A stretch of DNA of 48,785 nucleotides from Rhodobacterales bacterium (GCA_014763715.1 JACXUV010000019.1:1-48785); one strand, 5' to 3'. Positions 16,684-26,058 are shown, numbered from the stretch's first letter. Made by a program: numbers and translations. The notes: generated from the sequence alone by a model not told the origin.

Positions 16684-18840
16684 CTAATGAGCGAAGGTCA
16701 GGTTGAAGCTGATGCTTTCTTCCTGCGCGCCTGTGATGGGGTCTTCCCCTTTGGTGAAGGCGATGTCCCAGGTGCGTTTCGCGGCATTTTCCGGATCGGA
16801 CAAAGTCAGTTTATAGGTCAGCTTGTCGGCAGAGTTTCCATTGTCGAAGCTGCGCCGGGACACCAGTGCGACATTGAACTTGGCCGTCAGATCGTCTTCG
16901 CCAAGCGAGAGGAAATTGTATCGCGCAAGCGTCACGGATGCATCCATGCCATAGCTCATCCCCTCAATGACCTGTTTGTTCGGCCACAGGAAACGGTCGT
17001 TCACAAGAGTAGGAACTTTTTCGAAGTCACGGGGCAGGCGCGAGTAATCAAGATGCTCAAGGACAAAGGTCGCATCCCATTTGAAAAACAGGCCGGAGAA
17101 GGCATCATCGGCAGGGTCCGGATTGATCGTGCCGTAAAGCCGGGATGTCCAGTAGGCATCCAGAGGGTAGTTCTGGCGAAGTGACTTGCCGAACGCCCCA
17201 AACAGTTCCGCTGGCGGGTTGAGATAGAGGCCCGCCAGCTGCGAACTGAGGATGTTGTAATTATCGCTGTTGTATTCGAGGTAGGCGCCATAGCCCCAGG
17301 GTGAATTGGCCCGTCCCATCACCTGAAGCGCGTCAGGGCTGATGAAGTCCTCTTCACGCTGCAGTCTGGCGGCGGGTGTGAACTGATGATCCAGCCGTAG
17401 CCCGGCGGACGTCCGCCCATATGAGATGGACTTCTTCTTGTTGTCTGCGTCTTCTGCATCATTGCATGGCGCTTTGAGTGTGCAATCAAGGGAAGAGGCG
17501 GCGGTCAGGTCCAGGGCGAGATAGGGTGTCAAAGCCCACTCATCCTTGGTTTCAAGCATCAGCTGCTTGTTGTCTTTATATGGCTGCCACTTGAAGTTTT
17601 CGAGCCAGATGAAACGCAATCCAACGGCGCCCTTCACCTTGACCTCCGCGTCGCCGAGATCGCTCAGCCTTTCTTCTTTCTTATTATAGCCCAGCGTTGT
17701 GCCGATGCTCAGTCCGCTCCGGTCGGATTTGATGAACTCTTTTGGGGACTCGACAATCATGAATTGTACGCCGCCTGTGCCGGTATAGGAAATGTCCTTG
17801 TTGGGAGTATATTTTCCTGACTTTTCTGCTCCTTCTGACGTGACTGCCTCGGTGTTTACAGGCACCGGCATGGCATCCGCTATTGCTTTCCATTCCTTTG
17901 GCTTGTGAGGATAGGAATCGGTAGGGAATTTTCTTTCGGCTCCGGTCTTTTCCTCCTCTTTTTTCAGGGAGAGTTCTTTACCAGCGAGCGCCATCTTGTT
18001 CCAAAGCACAGCAGCATTGGGCGCCCGTCTTTTCGCCTCAGGGAAAATTGTCAGATTGTCCGGAAGTACAAAGGAATCGAATGGGTAGTCGGTTCCTTCG
18101 TCCTGCTTGCTGCCGGCGCTTGCGGGTGTGATGACACGCTTCCTGCAGAACACTTCAAATGGGACCGTGCTGATATTGAGCGCATCCGGAGAATTCTCAT
18201 GGCTGGGAATCGGATTGCTCTTGCCGCGTTCGTGTTTCTTGATGTCTGGCGCATAAAAATACTCCAGCAGCATGATGTCATCGTGCAGCCGGTTCCGCAG
18301 GGGGCCATATTCAGCCCAGCTGCTTGACGGGTCGCGGGGAACAAGCAGATCGCCTTTTCGATTGCTCCGCACAACAATGAAGTCTTTGGTCCCGCCGGTC
18401 ACACTGCTCTGGAAAAGACGCAAAAGGTTTTGCCGGATGACCCGCGCATCCTTGGCGGTATAGCGGCTGGATTCGGGGCTCGTATATTTATGGCGCCCAT
18501 CCAGGCATGCTTTCTTGCGCGCTTCCAGGGTTTCGGCTTGCCCCGCTGCGCTGCAGGGGACGACCAGATCGACCAGGCGGTCAAAATAGGAACGATCGGT
18601 ATTGAGATCGTCCGGTGCGGGAAGCATGTTTTTGCCGATGGCGGTTTTCAGCACCGCGTCTTTCGAAATCCGCAGATCGATCAAAGTCGGTGTGGTCGGG
18701 GGCGTGGTCTGCTCGGCTTCGCACAGCTTGTCAGCGTCCAGCTTGTCCAGTGGATTGTGCTCTTCCAGGGCGGCTGCGGGCCAGGCCATGACCGCCATAG
18801 ATACGCAGGCGAAAACAGTGTGCTGAATGAAACGGTTCAT
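16684..18840 (-). CDS. large exported protein, probable outer-membrane beta-barrel end, unknown
   Basis: 718 residues with a clear signal peptide (basic start, hydrophobic core, cleavage likely after AWPAAA). The first half is soluble, with five or more cysteines. From about residue 370 it alternates polar and aromatic residues in short strands (SIGTTLGYNKK, GAVGLRFIWLE, YGAYLEYNSD, SGLFFKWDATFVLEH, SYGMDASVTLARYNF) and ends ISFNLTFAH, which suits an outer-membrane barrel. No family is recognised. GC is lower than that of its neighbours. It is monocistronic, with a CtrA-like sequence just upstream. Confidence 0.6.
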   Translation of the reverse strand: MNRFIQHTVFACVSMAVMAWPAAALEEHNPLDKLDADKLCEAEQTTPPTTPTLIDLRISKDAVLKTAIGKNMLPAPDDLNTDRSYFDRLVDLVVPCSAAGQAETLEARKKACLDGRHKYTSPESSRYTAKDARVIRQNLLRLFQSSVTGGTKDFIVVRSNRKGDLLVPRDPSSSWAEYGPLRNRLHDDIMLLEYFYAPDIKKHERGKSNPIPSHENSPDALNISTVPFEVFCRKRVITPASAGSKQDEGTDYPFDSFVLPDNLTIFPEAKRRAPNAAVLWNKMALAGKELSLKKEEEKTGAERKFPTDSYPHKPKEWKAIADAMPVPVNTEAVTSEGAEKSGKYTPNKDISYTGTGGVQFMIVESPKEFIKSDRSGLSIGTTLGYNKKEERLSDLGDAEVKVKGAVGLRFIWLENFKWQPYKDNKQLMLETKDEWALTPYLALDLTAASSLDCTLKAPCNDAEDADNKKKSISYGRTSAGLRLDHQFTPAARLQREEDFISPDALQVMGRANSPWGYGAYLEYNSDNYNILSSQLAGLYLNPPAELFGAFGKSLRQNYPLDAYWTSRLYGTINPDPADDAFSGLFFKWDATFVLEHLDYSRLPRDFEKVPTLVNDRFLWPNKQVIEGMSYGMDASVTLARYNFLSLGEDDLTAKFNVALVSRRSFDNGNSADKLTYKLTLSDPENAAKRTWDIAFTKGEDPITGAQEESISFNLTFAH

Positions 18841-18866
18841 GGATCCCCCCCCGAGGATGTCCGCTG

Positions 18867-18881
18867 TTAACCATTTCTTAT
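18867..18881 (-). promoter_or_regulatory. possible CtrA-type binding site
   Basis: TTAA-CCATTTC-TTAT: two half sites spaced by 7 bases, one base off the TTAA-N7-TTAA consensus known for the cell-cycle regulator CtrA in Caulobacter relatives. It lies about 27-41 bases upstream of the ATG of the 718-residue exported protein, where CtrA would sit over a promoter. Confidence 0.4.
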
Positions 18882-18946
18882 CGTATCGTGTATGGAAGCC
18901 TTATTGTCAACCTAAGGTGAGGGAATCTGTCTCGCGACAGGCGTAT

Positions 18947-19861
18947 TCAGTTTCGGGCCAGAGGGTGGGCGGTTTCCAGGAGTTCGGCCAGTTCGTCGGT
19001 CAGCACATGCGTATAGATCTGTGTTGTGGCGATGTCGGCATGGCCCAGAAGCGTCTGTACACTGCGCAGATCGGCGCCGCCCATCAGCAGATGGGTGGCA
19101 TAGGCGTGGCGCAGGGCGTGCGGGTGCACCCGGTCCGGCCGGATCCCGGCCATCATGGCCAGTTCTTCCAGAAGCTGGCCGAGCCGGCGGCGTGTCAGAT
19201 GGCCTTCCTTGCCACGCGAAGGGAAAACGAACTTTTCCGCGCGCGTGCGGGCAAGGCTGCCCTTCGGCAAATGCTCTTCGCGCACGGCCAGCCATTCCGA
19301 CAGGGCGGCCAGCGCCGGTCCGCCCAGCGGACAAAGACGTTCCTTGCCGCCTTTCCCCCGGATAATCACATCGCGCGTCACCCAGCGTTCGCCCTTGCGG
19401 CGGGGCAGGGAGCCGAGCGTCAGAGAAACCAGTTCCGACACACGCAGGCCCGCGCCATAAAGCAGTTCGACCAGTGCCTTCAGCCGCAAATCCTCGCCAC
19501 ATGTGTCGATTAGGCGGGCCATTTCCTCACGCGACAGCACATCCGGCACATCGCGGCTGGGTTTCGGCCCGTCCAGCTTGGCGGTCGGGTCATCCTTGCG
19601 GTCGCCCTCTTCGAACAGGAAGCGGAAGAAGCGCCGCGCGGCGGAGAGCTTGCGTGCCTGCGAGGATGGCGCCATGCCGCGCGCGGCGAGGTCGGCCAGC
19701 CATCCGGCCAGGTCCCGCCCGCTGGCGGTTTCCAGCTTGCCGCCGCAGAATTCCGATGCGTCCAGCAGGTCGCGCCCATAGGCGTCCAGCGTATTGGGCG
19801 AAGCGCCCCGCTCGGCCGACATCATTTCCAGGAAGGCTTCGATACGCGCACGATCAGACAT
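18947..19861 (-). CDS. xerD: tyrosine recombinase XerD
   Basis: Resolves chromosome dimers at dif together with XerC and FtsK. The 304 residues match the family. An N-terminal SAM-like DNA-binding domain (about 5-90) precedes a catalytic domain holding all residues of the set: Arg140 (GAGLRVSEL), Lys173 (GKGGKER), His248 and Arg251 (HALRH), His274 (LGHADIATT) and nucleophile Tyr283 (QIYTH). The ATG at 19861 is chosen because upstream residues of the longer frame are low-quality. Nearness to aroK is common for xerD in alphaproteobacteria, supporting a housekeeping rather than phage role. XerC versus XerD is judged by sequence style only. Confidence 0.88.
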   Translation of the reverse strand: MSDRARIEAFLEMMSAERGASPNTLDAYGRDLLDASEFCGGKLETASGRDLAGWLADLAARGMAPSSQARKLSAARRFFRFLFEEGDRKDDPTAKLDGPKPSRDVPDVLSREEMARLIDTCGEDLRLKALVELLYGAGLRVSELVSLTLGSLPRRKGERWVTRDVIIRGKGGKERLCPLGGPALAALSEWLAVREEHLPKGSLARTRAEKFVFPSRGKEGHLTRRRLGQLLEELAMMAGIRPDRVHPHALRHAYATHLLMGGADLRSVQTLLGHADIATTQIYTHVLTDELAELLETAHPLARN

Positions 19862-19910
19862 GGCGCCATTCTGCCATGCGACCGGTTGAAAGGACGTGAA
19901 TCCCGAAGGG

Positions 19911-20486
19911 TCAGGCCTTGCGCAGCCCGGCGATGACAATGTCCACCATGGCGCGGGCCCCCGGCTCCCAGTCGGATTCCGGGGATATGTAATGTATCCC
20001 GGCCACGGCGCGCAGCAGGTCGAATGGGTCCGCCACGGCGCGGATCTCACCGGCGGCTTCAGCCCTCTGCACGAGACCGTTCAGGGCCTGGCGCATGATG
20101 TCGCCGGACCCGGCATAGACCCGGCTCGCCCCGCCATCGAGAGAATTCAGCGCTTCGGCCATCAGGCGCTTGGTCGACATGTAATCAATGAACAGGAGCA
20201 GCCATTCGCGCAGGGCATCTGCAGGCGCATGCGTCTCGGACAATTGTTCGGCCGCTTCGCCCAGCTGGCTGACGGCCTGATGGTAGACGGCTTCGATCAG
20301 GTCGTCGCGCTTCGGAAAGTGACGATAGAGCGTGCCGATGCCGACCCCGGCGGTGCGGGCGATTTCCTCAAGGCTGGCCGAGGCGCCATCGCGTGCAAGC
20401 ACGCTTTTCGCGGCCTCCAGCAGGCGCTGGCGGTTGCGTTCGGCATCGGCGCGCGGACGCCTCGATTTCGACGGCACTTCGGCCAC
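19911..20486 (-). CDS. TetR-family repressor
   Basis: 191 residues. The N-terminal helix-turn-helix is clear: RLLEAAKSVLARDGASASLEEIARTAGVGIGTLYRHF, about residues 21-57. A helical ligand domain follows. It is divergent from the SDR gene with a 128-base gap containing a perfect 7-3-7 inverted repeat, so it most likely represses both itself and the SDR gene until a ligand binds. The opening KSRRPRADAERNRQRLLEAA is common among repressors of SDR/oxidoreductase genes. Confidence 0.92.
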   Translation of the reverse strand: MAEVPSKSRRPRADAERNRQRLLEAAKSVLARDGASASLEEIARTAGVGIGTLYRHFPKRDDLIEAVYHQAVSQLGEAAEQLSETHAPADALREWLLLFIDYMSTKRLMAEALNSLDGGASRVYAGSGDIMRQALNGLVQRAEAAGEIRAVADPFDLLRAVAGIHYISPESDWEPGARAMVDIVIAGLRKA

Positions 20487-20507
20487 GGAAAAGTCTCCCC
20501 TTGTAAA

Positions 20508-20524
20508 ACGGAGGCACCCTCCGT
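20508..20524. promoter_or_regulatory. operator palindrome between tetR and SDR genes
   Basis: ACGGAGG-CAC-CCTCCGT, a perfect inverted repeat, 22 bases upstream of the repressor ATG and 90 bases before the SDR ATG. Another GCGGAGG half site follows at about 20533. Size and position suit a TetR dimer site. Confidence 0.75.
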
Positions 20525-20614
20525 ATATGAAAGCGGAGGCAGCCTATCACTTAACCGGGATGGGCGCCCCGATCCAGACCCCAATTCACAAATCCTTACC
20601 TCCAGGAGAAAGCC

Positions 20615-21568
20615 ATGTTCGGTGAAACCTCTACGACTGAAGACGTGCTGTCCGGCATCGACCTGACGGGCAAACGCGTACTCGTGACCGGCGTGTCGGC
20701 CGGCCTTGGCGTTGAGACGGCGCGGGCGCTGTCGGCGCATGGTGCGAAAGTCACCGGCGCAGCGCGTGACCTTGCCAAGGCAGAGCGCGCCATGTCCGCC
20801 GCGCTGGGCGGTGCCCCCATGATCGACCTGTTCGAGCTTGACCTTGCCTCACTTGCCAGCTGCCGGGCCGCCGCAGATAAGCTGCTCGCAGCAGGTGAAA
20901 AGTTCGACATTATCATCGCCAATGCCGGCGTGATGGCGACGCCGCCACTGAAAACCGCCGATGGGTTCGAAATGCAGTTCGGCACCAATCATCTCGGCCA
21001 CTTCACTTTCATCAACCGGATCGAGCCACTGATCGCGGATGGCGGGCGGCTGGTGATGCTGGCCTCATCGGGGCACCGGTTCTCGGATGTGAACCTCGAC
21101 GATCCGAATTTCGAGACGACCGAGTACGAACCATTCCTGGCCTATGGCCGTTCGAAAACGGCGAACATCCTGTTTGCGGTGGAATTCGACCGCCGCCACC
21201 GGACACGCGGCGTGCGGGCCGCCGCGGTTCATCCGGGCGGCATCCAGACGGAACTTTCCCGCCACATGACCGAAGAGGCGCTCAATGCGCTGGTAGAGCA
21301 GATGAATGCAGCGCGGACGGAGGCAGGCGGGCAGCCGTTTCAATTCAAGACTGTTCCGCAAGGCGCGGCGACATCTGTCTGGGCGGCGGTCGTGGCAGAT
21401 CCCGATGAAGTCGGCGGGCGGTATTGCGAGAACTGCCATGTGACCATGCGAATCACAGATGAGCCGATCGACGCGATTTCAGAAGGCGTTCGCCCCTATG
21501 CGCTCGATCCGGATCATGCGGCAGCCCTTTGGGCGAAAAGCGAGGAGATGGTCGGCGAGACCTTCTGA
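20615..21568 (+). CDS. short-chain dehydrogenase/reductase (retinol-dehydrogenase-like)
   Basis: 317 residues, long for a classical SDR. The cofactor motif TGVSAGLG is at 25-32, NAG at 103-105, Asn125, Ser151/152, and the catalytic pair Tyr177 and Lys181 in YGRSK. The insertions and length are like those of the retinol dehydrogenase/WWOX-like group. Arg51 after the second strand suggests NADP(H). A strong AGGAGA site precedes the ATG. Substrate unknown; control by the divergent TetR protein suggests induction by a lipophilic or aromatic compound. Confidence 0.9.
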   Translation: MFGETSTTEDVLSGIDLTGKRVLVTGVSAGLGVETARALSAHGAKVTGAARDLAKAERAMSAALGGAPMIDLFELDLASLASCRAAADKLLAAGEKFDIIIANAGVMATPPLKTADGFEMQFGTNHLGHFTFINRIEPLIADGGRLVMLASSGHRFSDVNLDDPNFETTEYEPFLAYGRSKTANILFAVEFDRRHRTRGVRAAAVHPGGIQTELSRHMTEEALNALVEQMNAARTEAGGQPFQFKTVPQGAATSVWAAVVADPDEVGGRYCENCHVTMRITDEPIDAISEGVRPYALDPDHAAALWAKSEEMVGETF

Positions 21569-21575
21569 GCTGTTC

Positions 21576-21610
21576 CTGACCCGCCCCCTGCAGGACCGGG
21601 GGCGGGTCAG
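21576..21610. terminator. bidirectional terminator
   Basis: A 13-base perfect stem, CTGACCCGCCCCC at 21576-21588 and GGGGGCGGGTCAG at 21598-21610, with a 9-base loop, between the convergent SDR and DUF2721 genes. It includes the stop codon of the latter. There is no long U-tract on either side, so termination strength is uncertain. Confidence 0.65.
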
Positions 21611-22065
21611 CGTTTGTGAGACAGCATGTCCCGGGTGACGCGCAGGGTGCGGCTGGAGACGCGGATTTCCATCAGGAACGAAATCAGGCTGGCGATCAGC
21701 ACCGCCATGGTGGCCGCGAACAGGATGGAAATCACCGGGGCCGCCGGAAAGCGCAGGAACTGTCCGGCGAACAGCAGCATGGTGACGACGCAGTCCAGCA
21801 GCGCGCCGGTCGTGGCCAGGGCGATCGCGCGGTGGCTGTTCGCCATGCGCTTGTCGAGCGCGGCGAGTTCCGCCTTGAGCAGGCGCAGGCGTTCGCCATC
21901 ACAATTGGCGATCTCCGCTTCCAGCATGCGCCAGCGGTCGACCACCCGCGCCAGCCGGTTGGTCATGACCTGAAGCAGCGCGCCGATGCCCACAAGCATG
22001 AAGGCGGGCGTGATCGCGATCTGGACGACATGGGCAATATCGCTGGGAACACTGATACCGGGCAT
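21607..22065 (-). CDS. DUF2721 membrane protein
   Basis: 152 residues with the layout of DUF2721: an opening helix with AITPAFMLVGIGALLQVMTNRLARVVDR (about 16-43), an amphipathic segment rich in Leu, Arg and Glu (about 46-75), then two membrane helices (about 79-103 and 107-130) and a basic tail. The function of the family is not known. It is monocistronic and convergent with the SDR gene. Confidence 0.8.
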   Translation of the reverse strand: MPGISVPSDIAHVVQIAITPAFMLVGIGALLQVMTNRLARVVDRWRMLEAEIANCDGERLRLLKAELAALDKRMANSHRAIALATTGALLDCVVTMLLFAGQFLRFPAAPVISILFAATMAVLIASLISFLMEIRVSSRTLRVTRDMLSHKR

Positions 22066-22151
22066 GGGTCACCAAGAGGCAGAAAGGGCAGGCAGGCGGC
22101 CCTGTTAGCGCAGGACAGGGGCTCTGTCCCGCGCTTCAGGCAGATTTTGTC

Positions 22152-24119
22152 TCAGCCTTCCGGATTGTACCAGACGGGGCTCGTCCAGGCCCGTTCCTGG
22201 ATGGTCTTCGGCATGTCCGGATTGGGCGGGGTGCCGTTGCGGGCCGCATCCCAGCTGGACCAGCGGCAGGACGGGTTTTCCAGCACACGGACATAATAGG
22301 CAGAGCGCCGGGCCGGGTCGAAGTCCGGATCGGTCCACAAGGCCTTCATCTCGCCGACGCCGGTGCCATCCTCGGTGGAGCAATCGGTGAGGTTCACGCT
22401 GGCGCCATTGTCCGGGCACCGATGGGTGGAGGGATCAGGCAGAGTGCCGCCGGAACAGGCTGCGTCATAAACCGCCTCATGGGCGCCGCCCTCGGCATCG
22501 GTCCACACTTTCACCACCTGCAGGCGTTGCAGGGGATAGGAATCCGGATCACGCATCGCCCAAGCGAGGATCTTCGGTGCGGCGCCTGTACCGGCCAGCG
22601 TTCCGCCCTGCGGCACGCCTGTTTCGTAGGCGCTGGCGACAAGGTCCGGATCCGACAGGATGCCGTCTTCGAAGTCGAAGCTGGCAAACATGCGGGCCTT
22701 CAGGCGCGGGCCGGATGTGCCGAATGTTTCCTTGCGGCGGATCGCATCGAAGATAGCTTCACGTGTGTTCTCGTCAGCCCATACACCGGCAAGGCCGGAG
22801 GCGCTGTACTGGCTGGCTGCCAGTAGGCGGCGCATGTTGGGCTGCATGACACCATCGGCGGGCACGGAGGCTTCGGCCTCTGTCGCGTCCCATGTCTTTG
22901 CCCCGCCCGGCGGGATGGAATGGCGTGCCTCGGGGCTGGCGCCATCGGCAGGGAATTTGCCCCAGAATTTTTCTTCGATGAACGGCCCGGCGCCGATATG
23001 CGTGTCGCTGGAGCCGATGAAGCCGAACTTGTACGGGTTGAAGCCCTTCGTGTCGGCAAGGCCAAGGCCGCGGGCCAGCGCCGTGCGGGCATAGTCCCCG
23101 ATATGCGGAGAGGACTTGGCCGCGCTGCCGATAAAGGTCTCGTAGAGTTCGAAATTCGCCCACTCGTCATTCGGCGAGAGGGAGGGGTGCGTCTCGGACG
23201 TGCCCTTGATCTGGGTGATCTCGATCACCGGCTCATTGCGCATCCGGGTGACGGCATAGTCGGCTGTCAGCTCGCCGCCCTCATAGGTTTCGGACGCGAA
23301 CATCTCGCCATTGGAGGCATTGGAGTTGTGCGGGATGGACATCACGTCCAACCCTTCGGAACGCCGGGCATCCATCCAGGCCCAGAGGTCCTCCGGGTTC
23401 GGCGAATCGAGCGTCGAGAACAGGCGGTCCGGGGCCTTGCCGCGGAAGATCACATTGCGGTGGAGGTTGGCGGCAGCGGGGATTTTTGATTCGGCCACGG
23501 GTGTCATCGCGGTGAACTCATAGCCTGCAAAGGTCGTGAACTCGCCGGGCTTGTAGTGGCGTTCGGCCGCCTCGATGGCGCGATGCCAGGCCGTGTCGAT
23601 CACGTCGCGGTCGTAGATCTCTTCGATCTCCTCGCCGGTCACGATGGTCATGCCGACATTCTGGAAGGACTGAGCCGGGTTTACGGCGTCTGGTCCGAAG
23701 ACGGATTTGGCGAAAGTCGTTTTCGACAGGTCAGAGCCGGGCGTCGCCATGACCGGCATGATGCCCATGTATTCGCCATGATCGGTCACCGCCAGGAAGT
23801 CGAGCGGCCCGCTCAGCTGGATGTCGAGGCCGCCATCGGTGGTGATCTTTTCGCCCTTGGCAAAGCGATAGGCATCGTCGGGTGTCGCCCGTACGGATGA
23901 AATAAAGGCATCGAAAGACTGCCCGGTATGGACGTGGAGATCCCCGAACAGGGCCACGCGGCTTGCCGGATCCGGCGTGGCAGGATCTGCCGGGGCCGTC
24001 GTGGCCAGGGTTTCCGGTGTTGTGGCGGACGCCTCCGGCGCGGTTGGGCTTTCCTGTGGTGCCTTGCAGCCAGCCGCCAACAGCAAGGCGGCCAGGCTGA
24101 CCTGTGCCAGGTATTTCAT
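22152..24119 (-). CDS. DUF3604 lipoprotein (PHP-like hydrolase fold)
   Basis: 655 residues with lipobox AAGC (Cys18) and a GAGGGAGGA ribosome-binding site. After a Thr/Pro/Ala-rich linker the DUF3604 pattern starts: ALFGDLHVHTGQSFDAF (about 56-72), then ISGPLDFLAVTDHGEY-like text, a central IPHNSNASNG and GFIGSSDTHIG. The His and Asp residues resemble metal ligands of PHP phosphoesterases. Late cysteines (CSGGT, HRCPDNG, DCSTED) suit an extracytoplasmic protein. The family is widespread in marine bacteria; substrate unknown. Confidence 0.85.
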   Translation of the reverse strand: MKYLAQVSLAALLLAAGCKAPQESPTAPEASATTPETLATTAPADPATPDPASRVALFGDLHVHTGQSFDAFISSVRATPDDAYRFAKGEKITTDGGLDIQLSGPLDFLAVTDHGEYMGIMPVMATPGSDLSKTTFAKSVFGPDAVNPAQSFQNVGMTIVTGEEIEEIYDRDVIDTAWHRAIEAAERHYKPGEFTTFAGYEFTAMTPVAESKIPAAANLHRNVIFRGKAPDRLFSTLDSPNPEDLWAWMDARRSEGLDVMSIPHNSNASNGEMFASETYEGGELTADYAVTRMRNEPVIEITQIKGTSETHPSLSPNDEWANFELYETFIGSAAKSSPHIGDYARTALARGLGLADTKGFNPYKFGFIGSSDTHIGAGPFIEEKFWGKFPADGASPEARHSIPPGGAKTWDATEAEASVPADGVMQPNMRRLLAASQYSASGLAGVWADENTREAIFDAIRRKETFGTSGPRLKARMFASFDFEDGILSDPDLVASAYETGVPQGGTLAGTGAAPKILAWAMRDPDSYPLQRLQVVKVWTDAEGGAHEAVYDAACSGGTLPDPSTHRCPDNGASVNLTDCSTEDGTGVGEMKALWTDPDFDPARRSAYYVRVLENPSCRWSSWDAARNGTPPNPDMPKTIQERAWTSPVWYNPEG

Positions 24120-24206
24120 CAATTCCTCCCTCGGGCCTCTGTGGCGGGCCCTTCTGTTGGGAGACAGCATCTGCCTTTTGCGGCAGAGATCAAGGCGGAC
24201 GCGAAG

Positions 24207-25934
24207 TTAAGGCGCCGCTTTCCAGTATCCGGTCGCTTCCAGGGCCAGCAGGCGGGCGGCATCGTCTGCGCCGATTGCCTGCAGCGCGCCGAGGATTAGG
24301 GTGATGTCGGTCAGGCCAAGTTCCGACGCATCGCCATTTGTTAGGGCGACGCTCCTCAGGATTACTTCTGCGGCTGTGCCGGACCGGGCCGCAGCCCATA
24401 TGGCGATGGCATCTCCCGGGGCGGAGGAGGCATCTTCGGACGGGCTCTGGAGTGACAGGAAAGCTCGGGCCTGAGAGGGCGGGGCGAGACCGGCAGCGGC
24501 CCAGAGTGCAAACATGCGTGCGGCCGCGTCTGTCCTGTCTTCGATCTGGGCGGCCATCATCAGCATGTTGGCAGCGTCTTCGACCGTTTCGTCATCTGCG
24601 CGGACATCGCTCAGCACGGCGAGCGCGTGAATCCAGGCGGCATCAAAGCTAAGCGGCTCTGCGACCGGCTCCGGCTCGGGTATCAGGGCCTCTTCATCGG
24701 GCAGCTCTTCTGTAGTGGCCTCTTCGGGGACTGCCTCTGCGGTTTCGCTGTCCGTCGCCGGTGTGGCTTCCTCCATAACGGGGACAATGATTTCCGGCTC
24801 GGGCGGCGTGATCCAGCGGATGGCTTCGTCCGGCTCTCCGGCGGCGATATTGGCGCGGGCGAACAGGAAGGCCTTGTCTTCCGTGTCCGCATCAAGGGAC
24901 AGCCGGGCCATGCCGGCGCGCAGCAGGCTGGCGGCGGCGGAGAACCGCGCGGGGCTGTCTTCGGCGTCGATCAGGGCGTCTGCGATGGCCTGCGCCTTGT
25001 CGGCGTCGCTGGTCATACCGTCTGCGGCGACGAACATGGCCTCGCTGAGCAGAGTGTGGGGGGTGAACCCGTCTGCCGCCAGCGCGGAATTATAGGCGAT
25101 ACGGAATTCTTCCCGGTCGATCAGACCGGCTTCCGCGGCGAGCTGGGCCGCTTTTACGCGCACGTCGGGCGGGGTCAGCTTGCGGCGGGCGAGCGCGGCG
25201 GCAATGTCTGCGCGGTCCTGCGGCACGGCATCGGGCGTCACTTCCAGCACGGCGCGGTTTGACATGGCAAAGTCGATTCCGTTGTCGAACTTGGCCTTTG
25301 GCGGGTTCGGCGTAACGCCGGACATGGCGAAGATGGCGCTTGCCAACCAGCTGTCCTCCACGCCTTGGGCCTGTGCCATCTCCATGGCCAGTTCGGCGCC
25401 GGACGTATTGCCTGTCAGCGCGGCGCACACGGCACGCAGCCTTGGCCAATAGTCGCCTTCAAGATCAGGCGCGGAGAGGGCTTCGCAGGCGGTCGCTTCA
25501 TTGCCGAGGACGAGGTTCAGGTCAGCCGCCAGCGCGGCCGGGTCTACGCCGGGTGGGGCAGCTTTCAGCAGGGAAAACTGGCCCGCGGCAGCGGCGGCTT
25601 CGCCAAGCTCGAAGGCGATACGGGCGCGTTCGGCCAGAAGGGCGTCGCCTTCCTCGCCATGCGGCGCGCGGCCGCCGGACAGCACGAGGCGGCGCATCAG
25701 GATCTGTTCCGCCGGGCTGAGACCCTTCGTGCGGGCTTCCTGCATCAGGGCCAGCAGGTCTTCGCCATGGGCGCCCTGCCACATGCGCGTGCGCAGCGCC
25801 GGTTCGTCCTCGCCGAGATAGCTGATTCCCCAGGGATCGACCTGTTCCAGCCAGCTGTCCTCGATCTGCGCGGACGCCGGACAACTCAGGAGTGTGGCCA
25901 GCGCAACACCGGCCAGCGCCCGCCTAGACCACAT
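24207..25934 (-). CDS. exported alpha-helical repeat protein, unknown
   Basis: 575 residues beginning with a signal peptide (RRALAGVALATLLSCPASAQ). The body is Ala/Leu/Glu-rich with recurring helix pairs resembling TPR-type repeats (for example AARIAFELGEAAAAAGQFSLL), so it may be a scaffold. A Pro/Glu/Thr-rich acidic linker lies around residues 395-445 (EEATTEELPDEEALIPEPEP). The ATG overlaps the end of an upstream 44-residue gene by 11 bases. No family is recognised. Confidence 0.6.
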   Translation of the reverse strand: MWSRRALAGVALATLLSCPASAQIEDSWLEQVDPWGISYLGEDEPALRTRMWQGAHGEDLLALMQEARTKGLSPAEQILMRRLVLSGGRAPHGEEGDALLAERARIAFELGEAAAAAGQFSLLKAAPPGVDPAALAADLNLVLGNEATACEALSAPDLEGDYWPRLRAVCAALTGNTSGAELAMEMAQAQGVEDSWLASAIFAMSGVTPNPPKAKFDNGIDFAMSNRAVLEVTPDAVPQDRADIAAALARRKLTPPDVRVKAAQLAAEAGLIDREEFRIAYNSALAADGFTPHTLLSEAMFVAADGMTSDADKAQAIADALIDAEDSPARFSAAASLLRAGMARLSLDADTEDKAFLFARANIAAGEPDEAIRWITPPEPEIIVPVMEEATPATDSETAEAVPEEATTEELPDEEALIPEPEPVAEPLSFDAAWIHALAVLSDVRADDETVEDAANMLMMAAQIEDRTDAAARMFALWAAAGLAPPSQARAFLSLQSPSEDASSAPGDAIAIWAAARSGTAAEVILRSVALTNGDASELGLTDITLILGALQAIGADDAARLLALEATGYWKAAP

Positions 25935-26058
25935 CTTCGACCTCGATCCGGATCTCGCCCGGTCCGGGCTTGCCTTGCTCTGCCTTGGTACCCAGCCACC
26001 ACAGGCCCGCGAGCCCAATCACCGCCAAGAGTCCAAGCAGGATCAGGAATTTGCGCAT
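25924..26058 (-). CDS. 44-residue single-pass membrane protein
   Basis: A short frame with a membrane helix at residues 4-22 (FLILLGLLAVIGLAGLWWL) and an acidic, Gly/Pro-rich tail ending EIRIEVEDVV. Its stop lies inside the start of the exported helical protein gene (11-base overlap), which argues that both are translated and coupled. AGGTGTGATCTC precedes the ATG. No known family. Confidence 0.6.
   Translation of the reverse strand: MRKFLILLGLLAVIGLAGLWWLGTKAEQGKPGPGEIRIEVEDVV

Noticed and set aside
18947-19861. Tyrosine recombinase as integrase of a mobile element
   Set aside because: Size, complete XerD-like domain set, nearness to aroKB and no att sites or phage genes point to the housekeeping enzyme.
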